A stretch of 64,000 nucleotides of DNA, taken from assembly GCF_002407245.1 (NCBI RefSeq), contig NZ_CP010681.1:1984001-2048000 (forward strand), read 5' to 3'. A program made the translations under genes and the position numbers. Positions 18,676-27,039 of this stretch are shown one piece after another; the stretch's first letter is position 1; each line of letters begins with the position of its first letter. The DNA is from Phaeobacter piscinae (GTDB lineage Bacteria; Pseudomonadota; Alphaproteobacteria; Rhodobacterales; Rhodobacteraceae). The notes beneath the pieces were generated by a model. It did no database searches and was not told where the DNA came from. It worked only from the letters and a program-made list of their open reading frames with translations.

Positions 18676-19352
18676 CAGTCGTGCTCCCCGCGCTGCGCCT
18701 GCACTTCGGCGATTTCGTCTTCGACCTCGTGGCTGGCCACCAGCCGGTCCACATCACCGCGCAGAATTTGCAGACCCGCCTGCACAAACCGCAGCACCAT
18801 CAGCAGCATCGACAGCGGCAGCACCACATAGGGCACCACCTTGGGCAGTTTCTCATAGGAATCGCCGTAGTTGATCAAATCTTCCAAGAACCCAAAGAGC
18901 GCCACCATCGGCACATCCTGCACCTCGTAGAAACTCTGGCTCCGCGCCTTCATGTCGAAACCGGTGGGAAACCAGCGCCCGGAGGTCGGCGGCAGATCGG
19001 CAAAGACCGCCCAATAGTCATAGGCGCCCTTCAGCAGCAGCAGCGAGAACACCAGACAGCAGCCGACCGAGATCAGCCCGATCACCCGGCGCGCGCCCGG
19101 CGACACCATATTGAGGATCGCATCCACCCCCAGATGGGCGTGGACCTTCACCGCATAAGATGCGCCCAGCAGCACCAGCCAGGCAAACAGGGACACCGTC
19201 AGCTCCAGCGCCCATAGAATGTTGGAATTAAACACAAATCGCGCCACCACATTGGCAAATGTGATCAGGGTCATCAGCCCCAGCAGCAGCGCAATCAGCG
19301 TCTCTTCGAGTGTATTGATAAGCCCGGTCGGGCCAGGTTTTGCCCCCGCCAT
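18675..19352 (-). CDS. dctQ: TRAP transporter small permease DctQ
   Basis: 225 residues with four membrane helices, including ALELTVSLFAWLVLLGASYA, characteristic of DctQ. The loop between helices 3 and 4 is long and polar (about residues 120-165), as in dicarboxylate systems. It bridges the binding protein and DctM. The start at 19352 follows GGGAGAG and gives MAGAKPGPTG; an earlier ATG lies in poor sequence. A hairpin separates it from dctP. Confidence 0.93.
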   Translation of the reverse strand: MAGAKPGPTGLINTLEETLIALLLGLMTLITFANVVARFVFNSNILWALELTVSLFAWLVLLGASYAVKVHAHLGVDAILNMVSPGARRVIGLISVGCCLVFSLLLLKGAYDYWAVFADLPPTSGRWFPTGFDMKARSQSFYEVQDVPMVALFGFLEDLINYGDSYEKLPKVVPYVVLPLSMLLMVLRFVQAGLQILRGDVDRLVASHEVEDEIAEVQAQRGEHD

Positions 19353-19413
19353 ATCGCTCTCCCTCGATGTTTGGATAATGGGATACCGGCGCGGATGGCG
19401 CACCGTACAAATT

Positions 19414-19440
19414 GGGGCGGCGCGTCGTCGCGCCTGCCCC
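19414..19440 (-). terminator. Hairpin between dctP and dctQ
   Basis: On the minus strand GGGGC-(A)-GGCGCG pairs with CGCGCC-GCCCC around a 4-base loop, with one bulge, followed by AATTT. Position inside the operon suggests attenuation or mRNA protection, giving more binding protein than permease. Confidence 0.5.
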
Positions 19441-19460
19441 TGATCTTCAGGCCGCAGCCC

Positions 19461-20462
19461 TTACATGCCCGCGTTGATCGCCTGGGCTGCGTCGATCATG
19501 TCCTGACCCACGTCGCCTGCGAACTGCTCCCAGACCGGCTTCATCGCCTCAACCCAGGCCGCACGCTGCTCAGGTGACAGTTCACGCACCACGCCACCGG
19601 CATCGATGATCGCCTGACGGGCTTCGCCATTCACCTTGGTGGATTCCGAGTTCCGCGTCGCAGTGACCTCACCCAGGATGGTCAGGAACTGTTCACGCAC
19701 CGCCGGATCAAGGCTGTCGAGCCAATCCACCGAGGTCACCACCAGATAGTCCAGCGCGCCGTGGTTGGTCTCAGTGACACCGTCCTGCACTTCAAAGAAC
19801 TTCTTGCCGTAGATGTTGGACCAGGTGTTTTCCTGCCCGTCCACAACGCCCTGCTGCAGCGCGCCGTAAACTTCGGAGAAGGCCATTTTCTGCGGGCTGC
19901 CGCCGATCGCTTCCATCTGCGCCACCAGCACGTCCGAGGACTGCACACGGAATTTCAGACCATTGGCATCGGACGGGTTGATCAGCGGCTTGTTGGCTGA
20001 CATCTGCTTCATGCCATTGTGCCAGTAGGCCAGCCCCTGCAGACCACGGCGCTGCATGGAATCCAGCATCGCCTGACCGTTCTCGGACCCTTGGAAGGCA
20101 TCGACCGCATCAATGTTCTTGAACATGAACGGCAGATCGAACAGGCGGAATTGCTTGGTGAACTTCTCAAATTTCGACAGAGAAGGCGCAGCCAGCTGCA
20201 CGTCACCCTGCAGCATCGCTTCCAGCACCTTGTTGTCATTATACAGCGTGGAGTTCGGATAGACCTCCAGACACATGGTGCCGTTCATCTCTTCATTGAT
20301 GCGCTTTTCCAGCAACGAGGCCGCAATCCCCTTGGGATGCTTGTCGGTGTTGGTCACATGGCTGAACTTGACGACAATCTCACCGTCATCGCAGGCCGCC
20401 ATTGCGGTCCCTGCACTCATGGTCAGCGCCACAGCGGTGGCAGCAGCAGTTACAAATTTCAT
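19461..20462 (-). CDS. dctP: TRAP transporter substrate-binding protein DctP
   Basis: 333 residues with a Sec signal peptide (VTAAATAVALTMSAGTAMAA) and a mature periplasmic binding domain starting CDDGEIVVKFSHVTNTDKHP. The conserved arginine region GLKFRVQSSDVLVAQMEAIG and the QGVVDGQENTWSN motif mark the DctP family; the carboxylate of the ligand binds the Arg. Together with DctQM and the adjacent DctBD, succinate, fumarate or malate are likely substrates. The start at 20462 follows GGGAGGAAAG. Tandem DctD-type sites lie about 180-230 bases upstream. Confidence 0.93.
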   Translation of the reverse strand: MKFVTAAATAVALTMSAGTAMAACDDGEIVVKFSHVTNTDKHPKGIAASLLEKRINEEMNGTMCLEVYPNSTLYNDNKVLEAMLQGDVQLAAPSLSKFEKFTKQFRLFDLPFMFKNIDAVDAFQGSENGQAMLDSMQRRGLQGLAYWHNGMKQMSANKPLINPSDANGLKFRVQSSDVLVAQMEAIGGSPQKMAFSEVYGALQQGVVDGQENTWSNIYGKKFFEVQDGVTETNHGALDYLVVTSVDWLDSLDPAVREQFLTILGEVTATRNSESTKVNGEARQAIIDAGGVVRELSPEQRAAWVEAMKPVWEQFAGDVGQDMIDAAQAINAGM

Positions 20463-20583
20463 GTCTTTCCTCCCGGAATTTCTCCATAGCCTCCGCCCAG
20501 GCGAAGGCCCCAGACGCAGCATCACGGGCAAAGTGGCCCCGCTCAAGTCTTTGTTACCCACCAAAAATATATGTAATTTATCA

Positions 20584-20589
20584 ATTATA
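20584..20589 (-). promoter_or_regulatory. Candidate sigma-70 -10 box of dctPQM
   Basis: On the minus strand this reads TATAAT, with a poor -35 (TTTACC, 15-base spacing) upstream. A -24/-12 sigma-54 promoter was sought: TGGCAC at 20630-20635 has GC at the wrong distance (11 instead of 10 bases), so a sigma-70 promoter activated from the upstream sites is preferred. Confidence 0.4.
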
Positions 20590-20642
20590 AACAAATGTTT
20601 ACGCGGTAAAGTTCACCTTGCATGCTGGTGTGCCAGATTTTA

Positions 20643-20693
20643 TGTGCGATTTTCCGCACAGGGTGATCGTTGGCCTGTGCGGAAATCCGCACA
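20643..20693. promoter_or_regulatory. Tandem DctD-type activator sites
   Basis: Two 18-base palindromes, TGTGCGATTTTCCGCACA at 20643-20660 and TGTGCGGAAATCCGCACA at 20676-20693, with centres 33 bases apart (about three helix turns). They resemble the upstream activating sites of rhizobial dctA. They are about 55-110 bases upstream of the candidate -10 box of dctPQM. Confidence 0.75.
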
Positions 20694-21151
20694 CCCTGTT
20701 AGCGCCTGACAGTTCCTCAGGCGGAATCAACCCCCGTCACCTTTCTTCAAATACTCACATCCCGCCGCCCGCGACCGGCCCCGACGCCGATACAGACACC
20801 GACACCGACCTGGGCCGTTGCACAGGCGGAGCACGGTGATCTCGCGTTCGCTTAACCCGGATCTGCCAGATTGGGCATGTCGCGACACTCGGGCCGCCTG
20901 ACACGCAGCCCATCCATCCGGGGCATCTGGCATATGCCCCGGCAGGAGATCGGCCCGCTCTCGGATATCCTCCGCAGGTCGGGCGTTCAAATGACCGAAG
21001 TTGACGAAAAGGTCGACGAACATGGGGCCGGCTGACATCCGGTGCCCATCCCCCTCCGCCCTGCCCCCTTGCGGGGCGCCCGGCGGCGCCGCCACCTTAC
21101 TGCCCCGCGCCCTCCCCTAAGACGCGGACCACAACAGGCATCAGACCGCCC
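20694..21151. other. Gap between dctD and the dctP control region
   Basis: About 460 bases without a convincing gene. It holds a degenerate copy of the spacer repeat at 20736-20757 (GTCACCTTTCTTCAAATACT). On the minus strand a short stretch near 20850 reads LSEREITVLRL, which resembles the first helix of a LuxR-type HTH, but the flanking frame has no other family feature; a vestige is possible. A short ACCGAC-type simple repeat lies near 20795. Confidence 0.4.
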
Positions 21152-22387
21152 TCAGCGGCGATAATCTTCGGGCCGGATGCCATAACGCGCCAGCTTGTCA
21201 TAAAACGTCTTACGCGGCAGCTTCAGGGCTTTGGCCGCGGCAGAGGCATTGCCGTTCTGCCGCCCCAGTGCTGCAATAAGCAGGGACCGCTCCACCTGCG
21301 CCAACTGCTCCGCCAGCCCCAGCTCCGCGGATTGCGCGGCCTCCTCCGGCATCCCCAGCACAAACCGCATCGCCGCAGACATCAGCGAGCGCGCATTGCC
21401 GGGCCAATCCTGCGCCATCAGCGCCGCAAGATGGTCCTGCGGAATGTCCGGCGCAGCAATGCCCGCCTGCTCTGCGGCCTGGGCGACATAGTGGCTGAAC
21501 AGCACGGGAATATCCTCGGGCCGTTCGGACAGCGCCGGAATGCGCACCCGCATCACGTCAAGCCGGTAGAAAAGATCGGCCAGGAATCGCCCCTCTGCCG
21601 CCGCCTCTGCCAGATCCGCGACTGAGCCGACCAGAACCCGCGCCTCCAGCGCCTGCTCCTGTTCCAGCGCTTCCAACATGGCATATTGCGTCTCGCTTGG
21701 CAGGGCGGCGATTTCATCCAGGTACAGCGATCCGCCCGCCGCCGCGCGGCACAGATCCGCAAACCCATCCGGGCTGAGCCCTGCCGCCGGGCGTTTCACA
21801 AACGGGCCTTGCCCGCGCGGTGACATCAGGTGAATGACCTCCGCCACCTTGGAAATCCCGCCCCCCGGCGCGCCGGTCACCAGCACCTCGGCCCCCGTGG
21901 CCGCCACCGCACGCGCCCGCGCACGCAGCTCCTCCATCTGCGGTGAGGTGCCAAATATCATCCGCGCCGCCGGATCACCGCTTTCCAGGCGAGACTTCAG
22001 CGCCCGGTTTTCCCGCACCAGCGCCCGCGTCTTCAGCGCCCGGCGCACCACCGCCATCAGATCCACGCTGGCGCAGGGTTTCTCAAGGAAATCAAACGCC
22101 CCTTCGGCCATTGCCTGCACCGCCATCGGGATGTCCCCCTCGCCGGTCAGCAGGATCACCGGCAGATCAGCGTCCACCTCGCGCACATAGCGCAGCAGAT
22201 GAAACCCGTCGCGTCCCGGCATCCGCATGTCCGACAGGATCACCCCGTCAAAATCAGGCGTGATCAAATCCTTGGCTGCCACAAAGGACCCCACAGTAAT
22301 AGCATCACACTCCGCCAGCTCCAGCGTCTGGCCCAATGCGGCCCGAACGGCCGCATCATCATCCACCACCAAAACCCGATTGGTCAT
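21152..22387 (-). CDS. dctD: DctD-like response regulator with degenerate AAA+ domain
   Basis: 411 residues. Receiver domain (residues 1-120) with acidic pocket VVDDD, phosphoacceptor in LSDMRMPG and Lys in FLEKPC. The central domain should be a sigma-54-activating AAA+ module but is shortened: the Walker A is GAPGGGIS with no lysine, and the segment from it to Walker B (GGSLYLDEI) lacks the GAFTGA loop. Arginine-finger regions (FYRLDVMRVRIPALSERPEDI) and the Fis-type HTH (NASAAAKALKLPRKTFYDKL) remain. The gene overlaps dctB by ATGA. It should bind DNA and respond to DctB but not drive sigma-54 by ATP hydrolysis. Confidence 0.88.
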   Translation of the reverse strand: MTNRVLVVDDDAAVRAALGQTLELAECDAITVGSFVAAKDLITPDFDGVILSDMRMPGRDGFHLLRYVREVDADLPVILLTGEGDIPMAVQAMAEGAFDFLEKPCASVDLMAVVRRALKTRALVRENRALKSRLESGDPAARMIFGTSPQMEELRARARAVAATGAEVLVTGAPGGGISKVAEVIHLMSPRGQGPFVKRPAAGLSPDGFADLCRAAAGGSLYLDEIAALPSETQYAMLEALEQEQALEARVLVGSVADLAEAAAEGRFLADLFYRLDVMRVRIPALSERPEDIPVLFSHYVAQAAEQAGIAAPDIPQDHLAALMAQDWPGNARSLMSAAMRFVLGMPEEAAQSAELGLAEQLAQVERSLLIAALGRQNGNASAAAKALKLPRKTFYDKLARYGIRPEDYRR

Positions 22388-24186
22388 GCCACCTCATCCT
22401 GTTGCTGCGTGTCAGTGCCGGCCTGCGCCCGCCAGCGGTCCAGTTCCACCGTGAACTCTGCGCCATCACCGGTGTTGACCCCGCGGATATGGCCACCAAA
22501 GCTCTGCACCAACCCGTAGGAGATCGACAGCCCCAGCCCCATACCCTCGGAACTGCCCACCGCCTTGGTCGAATAGAAAGGGTCAAAGATCTTTTCCGGC
22601 TCCTTCAGGCCGGGGCCGATGTCGCGCACACTCACCGCAAGCCGCGCGCCCGCATCCGTGTCGCCCTCATCCTGGCGTGTCTCAATCGCAATGTGGATCT
22701 CGCGCTGCTCCTGCTCCAGCATTGCATCTGCGGCATTGTTGATCAGGTTCACAAACACCTGCGACAGGCGCACCTCGCCGCCCCAAGCAAAGACCGGCTC
22801 TGCTGGCGGCTGCCAGATTAGATCGACCCGATCCTGCCGCAGGCGGGGCTCTGTCAGCTCAATCGCGGAGGCAATCACCTGCCCCAGATCCACCCGCCCC
22901 ATCGGCTCGCTCTCGTTGCGGGCAAAGGCGCGCAGGTTCTTGATAATCCGCGCCATCCGCCCCGCCATCTGCGAAATCCGGCCAAGGTTCTCCCCCGCCC
23001 GCTCCGGCTTGCCCCGCGCCACAAAGGCCTCGCCGTTTTCGGCATATTGCTGGATCGCCATCAAGGGCTGGTTCAGCTCATGACTGATCCCCGCCGACAT
23101 CTGCCCCAGCGCCGACAATTTGCCCGCCTGCACCAGATCCTGCTGTGCGCGCTTCAGCGCCGCCTCGGCCTCTTGGCGTTCCTGCACCTCGCGGGTGAGC
23201 CGCATATTAGTGGCCGACAAGGCCCGCGTGCGTGCCGCAACCCGGCTTTCCAGCACCGTATTCGCCTCCGCCAGCGTGCGCCGACGTTCAAGCGCCAAGG
23301 CCAGCATCGCCCCAAGCGCCAGCACAATCGCCGCCATCGCCGCCGCCTGCAGCCCCGCCAGCCGCTGGGCCGGGGCCACATCGACCAGAATTTCGCCCAC
23401 CATGCCGATCTGCGGCAGGTTTACCGCCTGATGCAGCGCCCGCTCCGGCAGATAGGGCGACCAGCGCAGATCCCAGATCTCATGTGGACCCTCCATCCAG
23501 GCCCGAAGCGCCACCTGCCGCCCATCCGGCGGCGACAGCCCCGGTCCTTCGGCGCTGCGCTGCCAGAACAACAACTCCCGCCGGTTGGCAATGAACACCT
23601 CACCGCCGCGATTGGTGAAAAACACCGCAGGCAGCGACCCGCGCCAGGTCTGCTCCACATCCTCGACATCGGCGACCACCACCAAGGCACCGCGCACCCG
23701 ACCATCCACATCGAAGTCCGGTGCCGCATAAATATAGGCGCGCCGCCCATCCGGTTGCAGCACCCCGTAGCCAGTGCCCAGCGCCCCCTGCATCGCCCGG
23801 TGGAAATAGCTGCTCTGGGTCACATCGCGCCCCATCACCCCCTCAGCAGCGACCACCACCCGGCCCGCCCGGTCGACAAAGAACACATCCAGCGCCGCTG
23901 TCTTGTCGGCCACCTCGCGCAACAGCCCCTGCGCCGCCACCCGCGCCTCTGCCCGGTCCAAACGCTTCAGCGTCGGGTGATCGGCCATCAAAACCGCCAG
24001 CTCCTGATAGACCTGCAACTGCGTTGTCACCCGGTCCGAGGCCAGCGCAAGATCCGCCGCGCTGCGTTCGGCAAGCGAATCAAGTGCTTGGCGGTAGCCC
24101 AACCGATACACACCGCCCGCAACAGCGGCCACCGCCCCCAGAAGAAGCGCCAGAATGATCCACCGATGTGCGTGAAATTGCGTCAT
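22384..24186 (-). CDS. dctB: C4-dicarboxylate sensor kinase DctB
   Basis: 600 residues: N-terminal helix (WIILALLLGAVAAVAGGVY), a periplasmic double-PAS/Cache sensor (about 30-280), a second helix, a coiled coil (about 320-375), then DHp with the phosphorylated His in GISHELNQPLMAIQQYAEN and HATPase with FVNLINNAADAML, DIGPGL and GMGLGLSISYGLV. It senses external C4-dicarboxylates and phosphorylates DctD. Start taken at 24186 (MTQFHAHRW), which places the helix correctly; the ribosome site is weak. Divergent from the P450 gene with a gap of 61 bases. Confidence 0.92.
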   Translation of the reverse strand: MTQFHAHRWIILALLLGAVAAVAGGVYRLGYRQALDSLAERSAADLALASDRVTTQLQVYQELAVLMADHPTLKRLDRAEARVAAQGLLREVADKTAALDVFFVDRAGRVVVAAEGVMGRDVTQSSYFHRAMQGALGTGYGVLQPDGRRAYIYAAPDFDVDGRVRGALVVVADVEDVEQTWRGSLPAVFFTNRGGEVFIANRRELLFWQRSAEGPGLSPPDGRQVALRAWMEGPHEIWDLRWSPYLPERALHQAVNLPQIGMVGEILVDVAPAQRLAGLQAAAMAAIVLALGAMLALALERRRTLAEANTVLESRVAARTRALSATNMRLTREVQERQEAEAALKRAQQDLVQAGKLSALGQMSAGISHELNQPLMAIQQYAENGEAFVARGKPERAGENLGRISQMAGRMARIIKNLRAFARNESEPMGRVDLGQVIASAIELTEPRLRQDRVDLIWQPPAEPVFAWGGEVRLSQVFVNLINNAADAMLEQEQREIHIAIETRQDEGDTDAGARLAVSVRDIGPGLKEPEKIFDPFYSTKAVGSSEGMGLGLSISYGLVQSFGGHIRGVNTGDGAEFTVELDRWRAQAGTDTQQQDEVA

Positions 24187-24247
24187 TGGCCGCACAGTAG
24201 CAAAGCCCCCCTTGCATTGACCAGCCGCCTTGGCAAAAGCTGCGCGG

Positions 24248-25432
24248 ATGAAGACATTGACCCAATCCCCCACCGATCCCGATTTTGTCCAATCGCCCTA
24301 CGGATTTTATGCCGAGGCCCGCGCGATGGGACATCTGCATCATTGGCAGGACTACAATATGGTTGCGGCCTTTTCGCACCCCGCTGTGCATACCCTGCTG
24401 CGCGACCGCCGTTTTGGCCGCGAAATCCCGCCGGAGATGGCGCGAGAAAGCCCGGCCCATCTGGCCCCTTTCCTGCAGGTTGAGGCGCATTCGCTACTGG
24501 ACGCCGAACCGCCCCGCCACACCCGCCTGCGCCGGCTTGTGTTGCGCGCCTTCACCAGCCGCGAGATCAAGGCGCTGGCGCCGGGGCTGGAAACGCTCTG
24601 CCATGAGCTGATCGACGCCTTCCCCGCGGATGCGCCCTTTGATCTCCTAACCACCTATTGCACGCAGGTCCCGGTGATCGCGATTTGTCGCCTCTTGGGC
24701 GTGCCCACGGCGATGGCGCCGCAGCTCTTGGACTGGTCGCACAAAATGGTGGCGATGTATCAGGCCTCCAAAACGGTTGAGACAGAACATGCCGCCGCCC
24801 GCGCCAGCCAGGACTTCATCGACTTCCTCACAACCTATGTGGACGAGCGCCGCAAGACCCCGGGTGAGGATCTGATCACCCGCCTCATTCAAGCCGAGGA
24901 AGACGGCGAGAGCCTCTCCACGGATGAGCTGATCGGCACCTGTATCCTGTTGCTCAATGCCGGCCATGAGGCCACGGTGCATTCGCTGGGCAATGGCGTG
25001 AAAACCATGCTGCAACAGGGCTGGGACCAAAGCTGGCTTGCCCCTGACGGCATCGACGGTCTGGTGGAGGAAATCCTGCGCTATGACCCGCCGCTGCATA
25101 TGTTCACCCGCTACGCCTACGAGGAGATTGAGATGTTCGGTCATACCTTCCAGCGCGGCGATGAGGTGGCACTGCTGCTGGCCGCTGCCAACCGCGACCC
25201 AGAAATGCTGGAGGATCCCGAACGCTTCGATCCCACGCGCCCAGCCAAAGTGAACACCTCCTTTGGGGCGGGCCTGCACTTCTGCGTCGGCGCGCCGCTG
25301 GCGCGGATGGAAATGCAGATCGCGCTGCCGATCCTGTTTGAACGCTGCCCGGACCTGAAACTGGCCGCCGCGCCCGAATACAACAACACCTACCATTTCC
25401 ACGGGCTGACCCGTCTCATGGTCACGGTCTAA
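24248..25432 (+). CDS. Cytochrome P450
   Basis: 394-residue soluble bacterial P450. I-helix oxygen-activation motif AGHEAT, K-helix ExxR in EEILRYDPP and heme-binding loop FGAGLHFCVGAPLARME with the cysteine ligand are all intact. Class and length fit CYP families that use ferredoxin and ferredoxin reductase; no partner gene is adjacent, so electrons must come from elsewhere. The substrate cannot be told. ATG 24248 is preferred over a TTG six codons earlier; neither has a strong ribosome site. Confidence 0.93.
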   Translation: MKTLTQSPTDPDFVQSPYGFYAEARAMGHLHHWQDYNMVAAFSHPAVHTLLRDRRFGREIPPEMARESPAHLAPFLQVEAHSLLDAEPPRHTRLRRLVLRAFTSREIKALAPGLETLCHELIDAFPADAPFDLLTTYCTQVPVIAICRLLGVPTAMAPQLLDWSHKMVAMYQASKTVETEHAAARASQDFIDFLTTYVDERRKTPGEDLITRLIQAEEDGESLSTDELIGTCILLLNAGHEATVHSLGNGVKTMLQQGWDQSWLAPDGIDGLVEEILRYDPPLHMFTRYAYEEIEMFGHTFQRGDEVALLLAAANRDPEMLEDPERFDPTRPAKVNTSFGAGLHFCVGAPLARMEMQIALPILFERCPDLKLAAAPEYNNTYHFHGLTRLMVTV

Positions 25433-25475
25433 GGCCCCCTGCGGCGGGCCACCCCGGCCCGCCCCCTACCATGGC

Positions 25476-26268
25476 TCAGACAGGCTGGCGTCTGGGTGGA
25501 CGTCCGGCCATCAGTACAGCCCCCGCCACCACGGCCATCACCGATGCGCTGCGGATCACCGTCTGAAAATCATAGGCCTGCGCGATCAGCCCCACAGCAG
25601 GCCCGGCCATGACCCCGCTCACCATCAGCGTATTCCAATACAGCGCGGTCGCCCGCGCCGGCATCGCCTTGGCAAAGGACTGCACATAGCTGATGCCGAG
25701 GCTTGCATAGAACCCGTAGTACAGCCCCTCCAGCGCCGCTGCCGCCAGCATCTGGCCAAAGCTCTGCACCATCGCCAGCAGCTGGATCGTCACAATAGCA
25801 AGGCCGGTGACCGCCAGAAGTGCCCGCCACATGCCAATGCGGGCAATCACCCACGGGGTTGAGAAGATGGCAAAGACCTCAACAAATGTCTTCACGCTGA
25901 AGGCAAATCCGGGCGCAGAACCAGGCAAGCCCACCTCCTGCACATAGAACACCGGCAAGGCGGAACACGTCAGCGAACGCGCAGTGGAGAGGCAGAAGAC
26001 CCCGCCGCCGCCAGTCCGACCAGCGGAAACACCCGCGCGCCCGCATCAATGCGGCGGGCAAACTGCCGGTTGGCCACCAAGGTCAGGCTGATCGCCATCG
26101 CTGCCTAACCACTGATAACCCAAGGTTGATGCCCCAGCCCCTCAACCAAGAAATAGCTCATGAAAGAAACAATCATGACAGTGCAGATCGTGCCGCAGAA
26201 CAACAGCAGCAGAAACGTCAGGCGCGCCACGACCGGGCGCGGCCCCTCGGATTGTCCAAACCGCTCAT
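25476..26268 (-). pseudogene. Decayed MFS transporter gene
   Basis: The minus strand holds parts of one MFS permease in several frames. From ATG 26268 the reading (MSGLDNPRGRARS) shifts into LTFLLLLFCGTICTVMIVSF and LVEGLGHQPWVISG, which meets a TAG; the same frame goes on with MAISLTLVANRQFARRIDAG, then shifts again before VFYVQEVGLPGSAPGFAFSV. The last 160 codons (25476-25958) are open and keep helices of an MFS C-half. At least one in-frame stop and two frameshifts make function impossible. It resembles sugar-efflux MFS proteins. Converges on the P450 gene. Confidence 0.8.
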
Positions 26269-26305
26269 ACGGCAAAGGCATTCACGAGCCCAAGCAGCCC
26301 GCCCC

Positions 26306-26332
26306 GTCACCTTTCCCAAAATACTCCGGGGG
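26306..26332 (-). repeat. GGAGTATTT spacer repeat
   Basis: GTCACCTTTCCCAAAATACT followed by CCGGGGG, the minus-strand orientation of the copy at 17087. A perfect hairpin GAAAGGGGGC-AGC-GCCCCCTTTC follows at 26364-26386 and may end the Lrp transcript. Confidence 0.75.
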
Positions 26333-26363
26333 ATGTGACCTGTGCCGCAGGGACAGGTCACGA

Positions 26364-26386
26364 GAAAGGGGGCAGCGCCCCCTTTC
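26364..26386 (-). terminator. Hairpin downstream of the Lrp/AsnC gene
   Basis: Ten perfect pairs (GAAAGGGGGC with GCCCCCTTTC) around a 3-base loop, 28 bases beyond the stop of the Lrp/AsnC gene. Only a short T run. It is the hairpin half of the compound spacer repeat. Confidence 0.55.
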
Positions 26387-26413
26387 CTTTGGCAGCACCA
26401 GACCACCGCGCGC

Positions 26414-26893
26414 CTAGTCCTCTGCGATGGCCTCAAGCGGCAGCAGGGTGGTGGATTTGATCTCCTCCATCGACAGCAGGGCTGTCACATTATGCACCCG
26501 CACCTCAGAAATCAGCGCCTGATAGAAATTGTCATAGGCCCGCGCGTTCTTCACCCGCACCTTGAGGATATAGTCGATATCCCCCGCCAGCCGATGCGCC
26601 TCCTGCACCTCCGGGCGATCCTGCAGCGCCTTCAGAAACTTGGCCTGCCACTCCGCCTCATGGGCCGAGGTGCGGATCAGCACAAAGAAACAGGCCTCAA
26701 ACCCCAGCGCCTCAGCATCCAGCACCATGGTTTGTCGGCCAATGACACCTCCCTCGCGCAGCTTGCGAATGCGATTCCAGACCGGGGTCTTGGAACTGCC
26801 CACACGGCGGGCGATTTCGTCCAGCGACTGGCCTGCATCGCGTTGCAGCTCCGCCAGAATTTTCCGGTCCGTGCCGTCGATCCGCACTGTCAT
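26414..26893 (-). CDS. Lrp/AsnC-family regulator
   Basis: 159 residues: N-terminal winged HTH (LDEIARRVGSSKTPVWNRIR) and C-terminal RAM domain (about 70-150) that binds a small effector. Divergent from the cobA-cysIH operon across a 146-base gap, so it is probably the regulator of sulfite assimilation; no CysB-type LysR regulator is nearby. The effector cannot be inferred. Followed by the hairpin at 26364-26386. Confidence 0.9.
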   Translation of the reverse strand: MTVRIDGTDRKILAELQRDAGQSLDEIARRVGSSKTPVWNRIRKLREGGVIGRQTMVLDAEALGFEACFFVLIRTSAHEAEWQAKFLKALQDRPEVQEAHRLAGDIDYILKVRVKNARAYDNFYQALISEVRVHNVTALLSMEEIKSTTLLPLEAIAED

Positions 26894-27039
26894 CCCTGTT
26901 TTCTCCTTGTTTGGGGATCAACCCGCCTGCATCTGCCGTCAGCTGGAACATTCTTCCTTATTTGCCGCGCCATATAGCGGATAAGGGGGAATATTTCCTA
27001 TATCTAAGGGTAAGTCAAACAAACCAGATGAGGCCCCAG

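Noticed and set aside
20619..20636. TGGCAC...GC as a sigma-54 promoter of dctP
   Set aside because: The distance between GG and GC is 11 instead of 10 bases, and it lies too close to the DctD-type sites.
20727..21095. Minus-strand open frame with LSEREITVLRL, like a LuxR-type HTH
   Set aside because: Only one short helix-like stretch fits; the rest lacks LuxR or receiver features and ends in a simple repeat. Mentioned only as a possible vestige.
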